A DNA stretch of 64,000 nucleotides. Source: Gracilaria gracilis. Lineage: Eukaryota; Rhodophyta; Florideophyceae; Gracilariales; Gracilariaceae. Below are positions 42,655-52,076 of the stretch, piece by piece. Made by a program: the position numbers and the translations under genes. The notes under the pieces were generated by a model. That model had not been told where the DNA came from and searched no databases. It was given only the letters and a program-made list of their open reading frames with translations. The stretch covers positions 1-64,000 of the forward strand of contig JARGSG010000214.1 of the NCBI GenBank assembly GCA_030374805.1, in the 5' to 3' direction. Within the stretch, counting starts at the first letter, position 1. Each line of letters begins with the position of its first letter.

Positions 42655-43359
42655 ATGGCACCAGCCAGCACAAACCCGAGAAAGCGAGAACGTGCCGCTC
42701 TCCGCGGGCCGTCCGACGCTCTAATTCCCATCCGTCTCGACCTGACATTCGACAACCATCGCATTCAAGAAACCTTAACCTGGAATTTGCTCGAATCACA
42801 AATCACGCCGCTTACGTTCGCAACCATACTAGTCGACGATTTGAACCTGCCCGAGTCGGCGCGCGACACCATTTCAGAAGCGATAAATGAGCAAATAGCG
42901 TCGTACGTCCCCCCAAAACAGCCCCAGAACGAATGTAGACATGTCGTACGTCTTGATATTCGTATTGGAAGAATTGTCATCAGAGATCAATTTGAGTGGG
43001 ATCTCTCGGCGCATCAAAACAGCCCCGAAGCTTTTGCAGAGGGGTTGTGTGCTGATCTTGGCTTGAATAGTGAACATGTGCCACCAGTTGCGCATGCGAT
43101 TCGGGAACAATTGTTGGAACTGGCCGAATTTCAGGACAAACGACAAAAATGTGCCGTGCTTCACGAGAAGGATGTGGTTCGAAGTGGGGGCGTTCAAACA
43201 TGGGAACCGGAAGTTGAATGTCTGTCCGTGGAAGAACAAGAACGACTGGAGAGAAAGGAACGAAGGGAGGCTCGATTGATGAGACGAAATCGTGGAAAAG
43301 CTGAAGTTTATGGTAGACCTAAAAGTCGAAGAAGATCTACATCTTCTAGACGGCGATAG
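42655..43359 (+). CDS. SNF5: SNF5/SMARCB1 subunit of SWI/SNF chromatin remodeller
   Basis: This 234-aa protein starts at the ATG at 42655. It contains both SNF5 repeats: repeat 1 from ALIPIRLDLTFDNHRIQETL (residue 22) to the VDDLNLP...INEQI region, and repeat 2 from HVVRLDIRIGRIVIRDQFEW to GLNSEHVPPVAHAIREQL. The protein is a core subunit of SWI/SNF-type ATP-dependent remodellers in the nucleus. It is shorter than animal SMARCB1, having no long N-terminal winged-helix domain, and is similar in size to plant BSH. The C-terminal tail is basic (RRNRG, SRRRSTSSRRR). No intron. The last 22 codons are duplicated just downstream. Confidence 0.95.
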   Translation: MAPASTNPRKRERAALRGPSDALIPIRLDLTFDNHRIQETLTWNLLESQITPLTFATILVDDLNLPESARDTISEAINEQIASYVPPKQPQNECRHVVRLDIRIGRIVIRDQFEWDLSAHQNSPEAFAEGLCADLGLNSEHVPPVAHAIREQLLELAEFQDKRQKCAVLHEKDVVRSGGVQTWEPEVECLSVEEQERLERKERREARLMRRNRGKAEVYGRPKSRRRSTSSRRR

Positions 43360-43467
43360 AAGCTATGATATCGGATGTTAGGAAAAGCTGAAGTTCATAG
43401 TACACCTAGAAGTCGAAGAAGATCTACATCTTCTAGACGGCAATAGGTGTGATACCGGCTGTTAAGA
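43294..43467 (+). repeat. 87 bp tandem duplication spanning the SNF5 stop codon
   Basis: The phrase ggaaaagctgaagtt recurs at 43294 and 43381, and both units run through aagatctacatcttctagacg to a TAG. The period is 87 bp (29 codons), so the second unit repeats the coding tail in the same frame behind the stop. Several substitutions separate the units, so it is not an assembly stutter. Confidence 0.85.
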
Positions 43468-44178
43468 AGCGTTTTGAATCGAAGAATAGTTTGGGGGTGA
43501 AGTTTGGGCCGTGGATAGCGGTACAGCGGAGGGTGTTAAACGCGAAAATGACGGTAAGGTAGAATACAAAGCAGAGGGGGAGTAGAGATCAGGTGACTGG
43601 TAACGCGGGGTGAGTTGATGATGGTGATGTTGTAAACGAGCAGAAGAATTTGAATTTGCATGAATGACATTAGTAGCAGGTACAATAGGTTGAAACGCTT
43701 TTGAATAATAATCATCAAGTAGCATAGCACGGCTCTCAAACTGATGAATGTATCTCCTGGCCAGTAATGCCAAGACGAACAGAGTACAAACCGCAAATAT
43801 AAGAGGACCCCATTCGCTAATGAACGACTTGTGTGTGACACAAGTATGTCGAAAGAACGAAGGTGACGAACAAAACTGCGAGAAGTGTTGCCTACACATT
43901 GAAACGCCGCAAACTGAAGCGTCGTTCAATGTGGCCAACCTCGTGTCACAAGCGGCTTCTGGGGGTAACGGAATGACGTGCGCCTCATCGGGGCAGGTCG
44001 TGCGGAAGTGAGCGCGCGTACAACACCGACATTCGCAATGGGCGGGGTAGGCAGAGAGCTCCTCCGGTGAGGGGTTTTTCGGCGGTTGTGCGGCTTCGAT
44101 GGCCGGCGCTTCGTCGGCTCGGAGCGTTGCGGGGAGGATGAGGATGATCAACAGGGCGGGAGTGAGGTACGGCGACAT
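43462..44178 (-). CDS. Type I membrane protein with Cys-rich ectodomain, unknown
   Basis: This is a 238-aa intact frame. Residues 1-20 are a signal peptide (MSPYLTPALLIILILPATLR). The ectodomain (about 45-118) contains a dozen Cys, including CECRCC and CSSPSFFRHTC spacings. A transmembrane helix lies near residues 125-144 (PLIFAVCTLFVLALLARRYI). The cytosolic tail of about 95 residues is His-, Ser- and Pro-rich with tyrosines, possibly for protein binding. No family is recognised. The gene is convergent with SNF5 (about 100 bp between stops). Its promoter side was invaded by the MULE. Confidence 0.8.
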   Translation of the reverse strand: MSPYLTPALLIILILPATLRADEAPAIEAAQPPKNPSPEELSAYPAHCECRCCTRAHFRTTCPDEAHVIPLPPEAACDTRLATLNDASVCGVSMCRQHFSQFCSSPSFFRHTCVTHKSFISEWGPLIFAVCTLFVLALLARRYIHQFESRAMLLDDYYSKAFQPIVPATNVIHANSNSSARLQHHHHQLTPRYQSPDLYSPSALYSTLPSFSRLTPSAVPLSTAQTSPPNYSSIQNAS

Positions 44179-44367
44179 TGGTGCGGCGCTTTGAATAGCG
44201 AGATGGGATTCGCAGGGAGGACGCCGACCTTGTTTGGAAATTACGCTTCCCTCCCGCCTACGCTTCCGCTCCTCGTGCCCGTTAGCAGCCCGGACCGGAT
44301 CGTGATCGGATCACTCTGGAAAAAAGGGTGCGGCAGAACGAATGCAAGAATATCCACCTTCGAAGCG

Positions 44368-44376
44368 CCATCTGCC
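44368..44376. repeat. Target-site duplication of MULE, left
   Basis: The sequence ccatctgcc immediately precedes the left terminal inverted repeat and is identical to 50694-50702. Nine bases is the typical duplication size for Mutator elements. Confidence 0.9.
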
Positions 44377-44595
44377 GGCTCTTGCCGAATCGACACGACG
44401 TGGCCGACGTCATACCAGTGACCAATAGTAGAGAGGGGTTCAACATCCTGTACCTTGATTATCCGTGCCGAAGAGGCCGCTTCACCTCCCGACCAACCAC
44501 CTTCCCCAAACGAGCCACCAACCCAATAACGTAGTGGGGTTCAGCATCACCACCCCTTTCGCCCAATCTTGGGACGACAAGTCAAGGGAAGGGGA
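44377..44595. repeat. MULE terminal inverted repeat, left
   Basis: This is a reverse complement of 50475-50693, with one substitution (aacatcctg versus agcatcctg). Such long ends are typical of Mutator-like elements and usually carry the promoter. Confidence 0.93.
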
Positions 44596-45230
44596 ACATT
44601 GAAGTTGCAATGGCGGGCTTTTCAAAACTTGAACTGCTGCTAGTCGGCCTTGCTCATCTATCTCTCTCATTTTCCAGTTTCATTCTGGAGACACGCCCGT
44701 ACACATTCTTCTTGACAAGTTATACCATTGTTGCAAACTGAAATGTAAGTTCTTTAACTGAGTATCCCATTACATAACTTCAATGCTAACCTTCACAACT
44801 ATCTACCTTCTATTATACCAATTGCCTTCTCAATTGCCGAATTGATACCTGCTTTACTCACTGAGCTCTGAGTCTCTTGACTTGCGAACTGTGAGTCTGT
44901 TGATTTTCGTCCACATCCATTCTTATCAACCAGTTGTGGTTTCTCATTTCTTATATTCTTACATTTCTTGGCATTGAATCTTTCAGTATATGCCCTCTTT
45001 CTTTTTGTAGGCTTCACAGAGGCCTTGTTAGGAGCTTTTACAATGCCATGAGTGCTGTTCTTCCATCTGAACATTTCTTTTTGAGGATCAGCAATTTCAC
45101 CTACTTTGAATTGCTGAAAGAACGAAAGTGAAGGAAGTTTGCCCTCATTGTAACTTTGCATGGCTCTACGTAAGACGTTGTGAAAATGGTCGACCGCATA
45201 TCGACCCATACCAGAAGTAACACGTTGGAT
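44596..45230 (-). other. MULE 3' region with in-frame extension behind the stop
   Basis: After the TAA that ends the transposase (45231-45233) the same frame runs on without a stop to 44799: seven codons, then 137 more from an ATG at 45209 (MGRYAVDHFHNVLRRAMQSY). The product is basic and Lys-rich. It could be the original C-terminus cut off by a nonsense change, or chance. The rest is AT-rich 3' sequence. Confidence 0.4.
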
Positions 45231-48200
45231 TTACTGAAAAATTGCATAGGAATCAGACCACTTCACGCAGAAACCCACTTCTTGTTCAGCAGAGCGCTTC
45301 AGAAAGGGTTCCAACTCTCTTCCCTCTGCTTCTCCGCCTGGTATACAAGCATGGTTTTCTATTTGATCCCTTAATCTAATAAGATCAAGAACTTTTACCT
45401 CCTTTCGGAGACCACATACACGGAGGTAATCGAATTCTTGAGAGTCCGTTCTCCAGTAGTCATCAGAAAACGATTCGAGTTCGATGTAGTCGTCAAAAAC
45501 GTCCCTTAAACGAGGATTTTGTTGCGAAATGTCTTCATACACCATTGCACATTTTATAATATGACGGCAAGGGAAGCCGATTGAAACCGTCTTCTGGCAA
45601 TCACAGCGAACCAGTAGCTCGTTGCCAATTTTTTCATCACTTTCCACATCTCGGCGGGCGAAAAGAACCTTAAGCATCCGCTGCTCTGGAGGTGGTGGAG
45701 ATTCAAACTTGCGGAGCATATGAATGCTCCATGTGAGCTCAAACACGGCAACTGCGTTGATGTTAGCTTCTTCTTCTTCAGTGAGCTCTGGCCAATCAAC
45801 CTCTGCCGGTTGGAGAACGCGTGCTGTTGAGACCACATAGTTCTTGGAAGGCACAACACTTATCTCCCTAAACTTTTTGAGGCAGTAGCCAGTGTACTCA
45901 GCAATAAGCTCGTCCAGGATTTCCGGAGGGAGGGGGAGCTGGCAATCTCTAATGGATCTAAATCTGGAGCTCGCTGGAGACATCGAGCGTAGACGCGATT
46001 CATTTCGTTCTGCTGATCTTTTTGACGTCAGCCACTTCAGCTGCTTTGGTACAACCGAAAATGGTACTTTCTTGGTCAAGATGTACGCTCTATATCCGGC
46101 GTTAGACGCCTCTGTATATCCCGTTCCTTGGAAGAGGTACAGACGAGGAACAGCGGCATTTCGGAAGCATACAACGAGTAAGTGAGGTCTTTTGGTGTAC
46201 AAGAATGAGTACCAGTTTGGGAGCTTCTCCGTGAAGCCACGGAAGTATCTGTTTTGGAAATCATTCCGCCGATTAATGAAGGACGAAATAGATCTTGACC
46301 TTCGGAGATTGAATAGGTCTCGCGACATATCATCGCACCATTTGGGGCGACCAATTGTCGCGCACCAGGATATGACGTTTGTCATCTGGTTCTGGTTTAG
46401 GTGCCATTCGTCCAGTGCAATAAAGGACGTCTCGAACACTTTTTCGGTCGCCGCAATACAGGCGGTGCTTTGATCCATTGCTATAAGCGCGGGCGATATA
46501 GGAATCATAGACTTAAAACGAGATAGAATCTCCGTGAAGTCTTCTTCGGACTCCCCGCTGATAAATCCCATAAAGTAGGTCAATGTAAACCCATCGTTCG
46601 CTCTTCCATTAATAGTAAACAGGGGGAGCCCGTAACGATTGGCCACCGCTTTACAATCAATAGATATTCCTGGCACAACCCCATACCTCTCGTAGTCTTC
46701 GACCCATTCCTTTAGAGTCCAGCAAACAGATGTCATTCGCCCTTGTCCATCGCAACTGAAGGAGAACTTGTTCTCTACATTCTCTTCATGTAAAGCCATC
46801 AGAGCTTCTAGTAGCTTTGTACATTCAAGGTCTTTCGGGTTTGTCACAGTGCGATTATAACCGACCATCTGTCGCACCGATCGCACGTTGATCGGAACAC
46901 CATACTTGTCCGACAGAAACCTCACCGTGTCCCCAAGGCTCATGTGTAGGGTGTTCGTCATGTGCAACGCTTCCGAACGCATACCGGAGGATAGATGTCT
47001 GATACCACCGTGCTCCACGGAAGGAGGGTGGTTGTGCATGGCCTCCGTGAAGTCCCCTACGTAGCACCTGCCATCCTCTTCTTTCTCGGGAGCTAATGTT
47101 TTCACAGTGAGCGAGAAGTTGCAAAGCTGTTTAGCGCTACGCTTGCGACATTTCAAGATACACTTCTTGAGTACGCGCTTGTCTTCTACGTTCCCGCTTT
47201 CTCGATGTGCTGCGGCCGACTTCTCGCCTACGAACATAGATGTCCGACATTTCAACCTATATCCTAGACATTCTGATATGTACCGAACTTCCTTAACAAT
47301 GTCCTTACCTGGAGCATTTAGCTCCAAGCTTTTGAAGTAAGCGATGACAGCGGCCTTGAAAACACTGTCGACATCCAACGCTTCTTTATCCTGTTCAACA
47401 CAAGAGATATGTTTTTCTTCCGTGAATCTCTGAGCCTCATCACCCTTTTGGGATTCAGAAATGTCATTGAGAGACCCATGTCGGCATTCATCTCCGTTCG
47501 GGAAGAGCACCAATTCATTAGGGAGTTCCTCGTTCTCGTCCAAGAACAGGAACCTCTCTATAAGTTCTGATGAGTCCTCTTCATTCACATTCTCTAGAAG
47601 CTCGGACATCTCCGCTTCTTCTCCCTCCCTACTGCTCGATGCCGTGGGGAGCAGAATGTCCCTGTTCTGAGCGTTGGTGTCCACCGCCGGAGTCTCTATA
47701 GGACCAGGTTCTCGATGCCTCGTTCCATTCAGGTCCATCACAAAGCGCGTTGTATCTCCATCGCTGACGTCACTGACGTCATTTGTATTCCCGGCGTCAA
47801 TTTCGACAGAATTGACGTCAATAGCGTCGACGCTATCGGGCAAAACATGGAAATGCCGTGTTTGTGTTGGGTATGGCATAGTGGAGGTGCCGTGAACAGG
47901 CGTCACAGCCTTGATAGGAAAGAGCAGGGGTAACCGCAGATCTCCCTGCAGAGGAAAGTGTTTGATATTAGGACTGAAATTCCGATGAACCACAACACCG
48001 TCATGAGAGACGGTCACATCGTTTTTACCGCTTACGACGGAACCTAACGGGTGCTCGGGGAAACTCTTCTCGTACAATGTGTCCCAGTAGTCTTGCTTCT
48101 TTCCCTTAACATTTTTCCGGAACGCTTGAAAGTGTTTAAGCATTCTCTCCCACATCCTGCTCTTCCGTTCTTGTATTTTAGCTGCATTCAACTTCTCTGG

Positions 48201-50222
48201 ATCGTGGGAATGGTTAAAGTTCACGACAACAAACCAAGTGTTAGAATTAATTGTGGGGAGAGACATAACGATGCTTGATTGGCATTTGTTCTTATGCTGC
48301 GGGCATCGAAATCGCGCTGTGAGAAGGCGTCCATCAACCTTCGCAATCCTTCGAACGTACCGAAAGTAATGCAGACTGTACAGGAATCCAGTCTCTTGTT
48401 CAGTTGAAGACACGAACTGCACAACATCCTTTGTTTCTCCAGAGTAATATCGAGCTCCCCGTACTTCATCCCGAGGTAGCAAACCAACCAAAGAGCGTTG
48501 GAATACTTTTGAGAATACGTCCTCCACCAAGCTCTTCAACACCCAGCTCTCCAACTCTCTGTTTCCCAATTTGAGATGAATTGGAGTTCGGAACTTGACT
48601 CTGGGTGCCGAGATTCTCGGAGGCATTGGGGGCATGTGGGAGTTCTCACATTCCACCCTGGAGCGTACAGTTGCCCGTACATCCATAGATGTTAGCCTCC
48701 TGTTCGCGTTCAGCAGGACCTCATCTCCTTTCGTCGGTGAAGGAGCAGAAGCCGTCACAGTAGGAGAGCTCGTGCCAGGTCTGTTGTGGTTGCTCCCATC
48801 TTCTTCGGAGCTGGAGCCTTCAAATGAACTTTCTTGTTCATGTTCTGTGGCTGTTTTGTTTCCCAAGTGGCTCCCAGGCTCCTCGTCTTGTGGCCTCCGT
48901 TTTCCCTCGATAGCATATTCTCCGTCCATCGACCCGCCTGCCAAACCCGAACATGCAACACTTGCATTGAACTCGAGCGCACCAATGTCCCCTGGGAACT
49001 CTGCGAGTGGAGCTTCTTTCGCGGACACGTCTGTAAGAAGATCCCGTTGGTTGTCCCCAGTCTCCGAATTTCTGGCTGCTGTGCGGTCTATACCCAAACG
49101 CTTTTGTGCCTTTTGTGCCTTAGTGATACTCAGGAAATCCCATCGCCTCAGAAGTGGATGTCGCATCTTCTTCAAGCGTGTCAGACCATTCTTTCGCAGC
49201 TCAGCGTAGTGATCACGGTGTAGCAGGCGATATGTGCTCATCATTGTTTCTGAAACACTATCAGTTTTGTAAAACACGGCAGCCGAAAGAACCTGCACTA
49301 TCCTACTCTTTATCGCCGACCAACGAAACCTTTCCGACAATGCTCTTCTGTAGCCCGACTTGTATGTAGCCTTTGGAGAGCATCCTGTATCCGCAGCGAA
49401 CTCAGTTCCAAGCGATATCAAATAGCAACCACAACTGAAACCGCCTTGTTGCCGTTCGTAGCCCTGCACAGCGATAACATAGTTCTTGTGTGATATCACT
49501 GCATTGCACGTGTCACGCAGAATGGAATACTCAAAAGCTTCCTTAAAGAACGTCAGGACCTCAATAGGGCATTCATAGCCCAAGCTGTCACCAAAATAAA
49601 CTGTAAGTTTCTCCCGACGAGCGCGAGAAGAACCCATGTACCGTTTCCCTACAAGTATGCCCCAGTGATTTTCATTGATACGTAATGGAACGAGAACAGT
49701 ATGAATAGGTGTATCATCAAATCCAGTAGCGTTAATTGTAAACGAACGCTTACAATATTCCAGATACTCCTTTCGACGAGATGGATGATCTTTAAGCCTG
49801 TTAATGTACCCCTTTAAAGCAACGCCAGTGTCGCAAGGGCAGAGACAAACACCTGCAATTGGTGTCATGTCCATAAGAGCAGAAGTGATCATATCTGCGC
49901 ACAACTGATCTCCCTGTCTCGAGCTGTGAACAAAGAAAATTGGTTTTTTTTCTTTGTTCTCTGCTTTCACGATTTCGTATACATGATTGTGTATAATCGA
50001 ACATCTTTCGACTGCTTCAGTAACATTCAGACCAGTCTCAAGAGCTAAGCGTGTGTAAAATGATCTACACATGGACGATGCAAGGGCATCATCATCATTT
50101 GATAGAACTGTGTCCAAGACGTTTTGATTCACTTCAATGAGCAAACAATCTGCATTTGGTTAGTGTTAAGGGATGGAGTTTAATCATGTTGAGATAGTAA
50201 TGAAACACATACCTGAACTCAT
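45231..50222 (-). CDS. MULE transposase fused to Ulp1-like cysteine protease
   Basis: I model two exons: 50213-50222 (ATGAGTTCAG) and 45231-50149, joined over a 63-bp intron with donor gtatgt, ctaac branch-like site and acceptor aaatgcag, giving 1642 aa. The first 260 residues form a Ulp1/C48 peptidase: NENHWGIL (His about 165), VYFGDSLG (Asp about 191) and QGYERQQGGFSCG (Gln, Cys about 243). Two FAR1/FLYWCH-like zinc modules follow (about 590-670 and 930-1040, each ending in a H-x-H-type pair). The MULE DDE core lies at about 1165-1265 (SIDCKAV, AMDQS, ALDEWHLN) and a SWIM finger at about 1515 (CDCQKTVSIGFPCRHIIKC). Plant Kaonashi-type MULEs also carry Ulp1 genes. The protease target is unknown. 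Confidence 0.88.
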
Positions 50223-50259
50223 ATTTCGATGCTGTTCTACAAAATATGGATGTTTTCGT

Positions 50260-50385
50260 GAAGGTTGTCGAGGGCGTCGTGGTAGGCGTCGATGGCGTCA
50301 TCGGAGGTGTCGATGGCGTTATCGGAGGTGTCGATGGCGTCGTGGGAGGTGTTGATGGCGTGGGAGGTGTCCGTGGTGTCGTAGG
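50260..50385. repeat. 18 bp minisatellite near the MULE start
   Basis: Repeats of the form ggaggtgtcgatggcgtc occur about six times in variant form, between the right inverted repeat and the start codon. On the minus strand a long frame through them reads Thr/Pro-rich (PSTPPTTPSTPP), but it does not join the transposase frame by splicing, so I treat it as leader sequence. Confidence 0.6.
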
Positions 50386-50474
50386 GAGTGTCGTTGTCAG
50401 TGTCGTGTCATTTAAACTTTGGCGCGCAAATGACATCGCTAGAATAGAGTTGGACACCGTTGACACTTCACTGC

Positions 50475-50693
50475 TCCCCTTCCCTTGACTTGTCGTCCCA
50501 AGATTGGGCGAAAGGGGTGGTGATGCTGAACCCCACTACGTTATTGGGTTGGTGGCTCGTTTGGGGAAGGTGGTTGGTCGGGAGGTGAAGCGGCCTCTTC
50601 GGCACGGATAATCAAGGTACAGGATGCTGAACCCCTCTCTACTATTGGTCACTGGTATGACGTCGGCCACGTCGTGTCGATTCGGCAAGAGCC
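50475..50693. repeat. MULE terminal inverted repeat, right
   Basis: This is the partner of 44377-44595. It lies upstream of the transposase gene and probably carries its promoter. Confidence 0.93.
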
Positions 50694-50702
50694 CCATCTG
50701 CC
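50694..50702. repeat. Target-site duplication of MULE, right
   Basis: The sequence ccatctgcc is identical to 44368-44376. Confidence 0.9.
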
Positions 50703-50808
50703 GCGTAGCCACCACAGCCACAAGCGACGTGTTCAATCTCAGGAAGGCCGAGTCTGTGTCTGCATCTCCTCAACTCCGATTCAAAGCCTCCACCGCATCA
50801 GCTTCGAC

Positions 50809-51972
50809 ATGACGGCCTTCATTCCATGCCCGCTGGCAGCAAGAAGACCTCAGGCACACGCACGAAAGAAGCACCGCTTCGCCTGCAGTACACAGCCTCC
50901 AAACCATCCGTCGAACACCCCGTCTGAAGGGGGCTCGCACTCAGAAAAGCTCCCATGGCATCTCCTTCAATCTCGTATATCTCATCTTCAGGAGAAGCAA
51001 GTCGCCCGCGATAGATTTATTGCACGAAACTGGCGTACGGGTAACTACAGAGCGAGTATTGTGGCGTCGGTGCATAATGATTTCGTGAGAAAACTCGCTT
51101 TTCATGGTGAGTTCATGGCGTTTGGAACCGCTTCGGGAAGTGTAGTGTTCTCAGACCTTGTTAGTGGGTACAGAATACGTTGTGATAACGTTCATGACGG
51201 GCAGGTTACTGCTATTGATTATCGGGATGGATATATTGCTTCAGTTGCTTCTGTGGATAGAAAGATCTGTGTGTGGCCGTGTCAACAGTTTGACAATCGA
51301 CGCTTTTGGTCAAAACGTGTTCGCAATGGAGATGACGTAGAAGGAAAACTTCCGGAGCCTACACTAACAGTTTCCGGACATGACGACATTGTGACTTCTC
51401 TTCGTATCGATGCCAACAAAGGTATTTTGTATTCTGCGAGCGTCGATGGCACAGTCAGATTGACTCAACTCGAAACTGGAGAAACAATACGCATCATTCG
51501 CGTGGGTGACCCAGTACTTTCAATGACCGTCACTGATAAAGGTTACTTGCTCCTCGGTTGTGCCAGTGGCAAAGTACAGGCCTATCAGGCTGACAATGGA
51601 TTGTACTTGCTCTCAATTCTTTGTCATGGAGCGAATACAACAGCCTTAGACTACCTTGAAGAACGTGAGTTATTGGCAACCGGTGATTCCGCAGGCCATT
51701 TGAGCATGTGGTCCTTGAAGGATGGGTCTAAAGTATCGTCATTACACCGACATCAGGCGGCAGTGATGTCTTTACAACTGGATGGTTCAAAGTTAATATC
51801 CGCCGGTAGAGACGGTTGCGTCGCCGTTCAATCTATAGACAATTCCGAAAACCATTACGCCATATGCGGCTTCACACGCTACATCGGTACCGTAGCATTT
51901 GATGAATCGAGATTGATCGCAGACGGTACTAACGACGTCATCGTGTGTCATCGCTTTGACTTTAAAGAATGA
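50809..51972 (+). CDS. WD40 beta-propeller protein, possible F-box type, transit-peptide-like N-terminus
   Basis: The ATG at 50809 gives 387 aa. Residues 1-40 (MTAFIPCPLAARRPQAHARK...) are rich in Ala/Arg/Ser with few acids, like a chloroplast transit peptide, although the frame is also open upstream to the MULE. Residues 50-80 (LPWHLLQSRIS...ARNWRTGNYR) resemble the segment between F-box and propeller in F-box/WD40 proteins. About seven WD40 blades follow (for example VHDGQVTAIDYRDGYIASVA, DRKICVWP, GHDDIVTSLRID, SVDGTVRLTQ, AGHLSMWSLKDGS). The partner is unknown. It is convergent with SUZ12, with 92 bp between the stops. Confidence 0.8.
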   Translation: MTAFIPCPLAARRPQAHARKKHRFACSTQPPNHPSNTPSEGGSHSEKLPWHLLQSRISHLQEKQVARDRFIARNWRTGNYRASIVASVHNDFVRKLAFHGEFMAFGTASGSVVFSDLVSGYRIRCDNVHDGQVTAIDYRDGYIASVASVDRKICVWPCQQFDNRRFWSKRVRNGDDVEGKLPEPTLTVSGHDDIVTSLRIDANKGILYSASVDGTVRLTQLETGETIRIIRVGDPVLSMTVTDKGYLLLGCASGKVQAYQADNGLYLLSILCHGANTTALDYLEERELLATGDSAGHLSMWSLKDGSKVSSLHRHQAAVMSLQLDGSKLISAGRDGCVAVQSIDNSENHYAICGFTRYIGTVAFDESRLIADGTNDVIVCHRFDFKE

Positions 51973-52076
51973 AGATGAGATGTCCGCAAATATCTCATGT
52001 TGTATTCATATTCAATTGACTTTGGCTTTGAAGATAAGATGTCTGCAAATATCACATGTTCTACTCATGTTCGAGC
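51958..52076. repeat. 59 bp tandem duplication across the WD40 stop codon
   Basis: Two units, beginning gacttt at 51958 and 52017, share gaagatgagatgtccgcaaa / gaagataagatgtctgcaaa and tcatgttgtattcat / acatgttctactcat. The first unit contains the WD40 stop and the second reaches the SUZ12 stop (52065). The duplication has lengthened the gap between two convergent genes. Confidence 0.8.

Larger units (their letters stand above)
44377..50693 (-). mobile_element. Mutator-like element with Ulp1-type protease (MULE), apparently intact
   Basis: The element is 6317 bp. Terminal inverted repeats of about 219 bp (44377-44595 and 50475-50693) begin ggctcttgccgaatcgac and differ at one visible position. 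The 9-bp target duplication is perfect. A single long gene is read from the right end to the left. Near-identical ends, a perfect duplication and an open gene all point to a recent, possibly still active insertion. Confidence 0.95.

Noticed and set aside
47765-47840. Cluster of tgacgtca palindromes resembling CRE/bZIP sites
   Set aside because: They lie inside the MULE coding region and reflect a repeated Asp/Val/Ser-rich peptide, not a promoter.
50134-50466. Thr/Pro-repeat protein on the minus strand ahead of the MULE gene
   Set aside because: The frame comes from an 18-bp minisatellite and does not splice in frame with the transposase.
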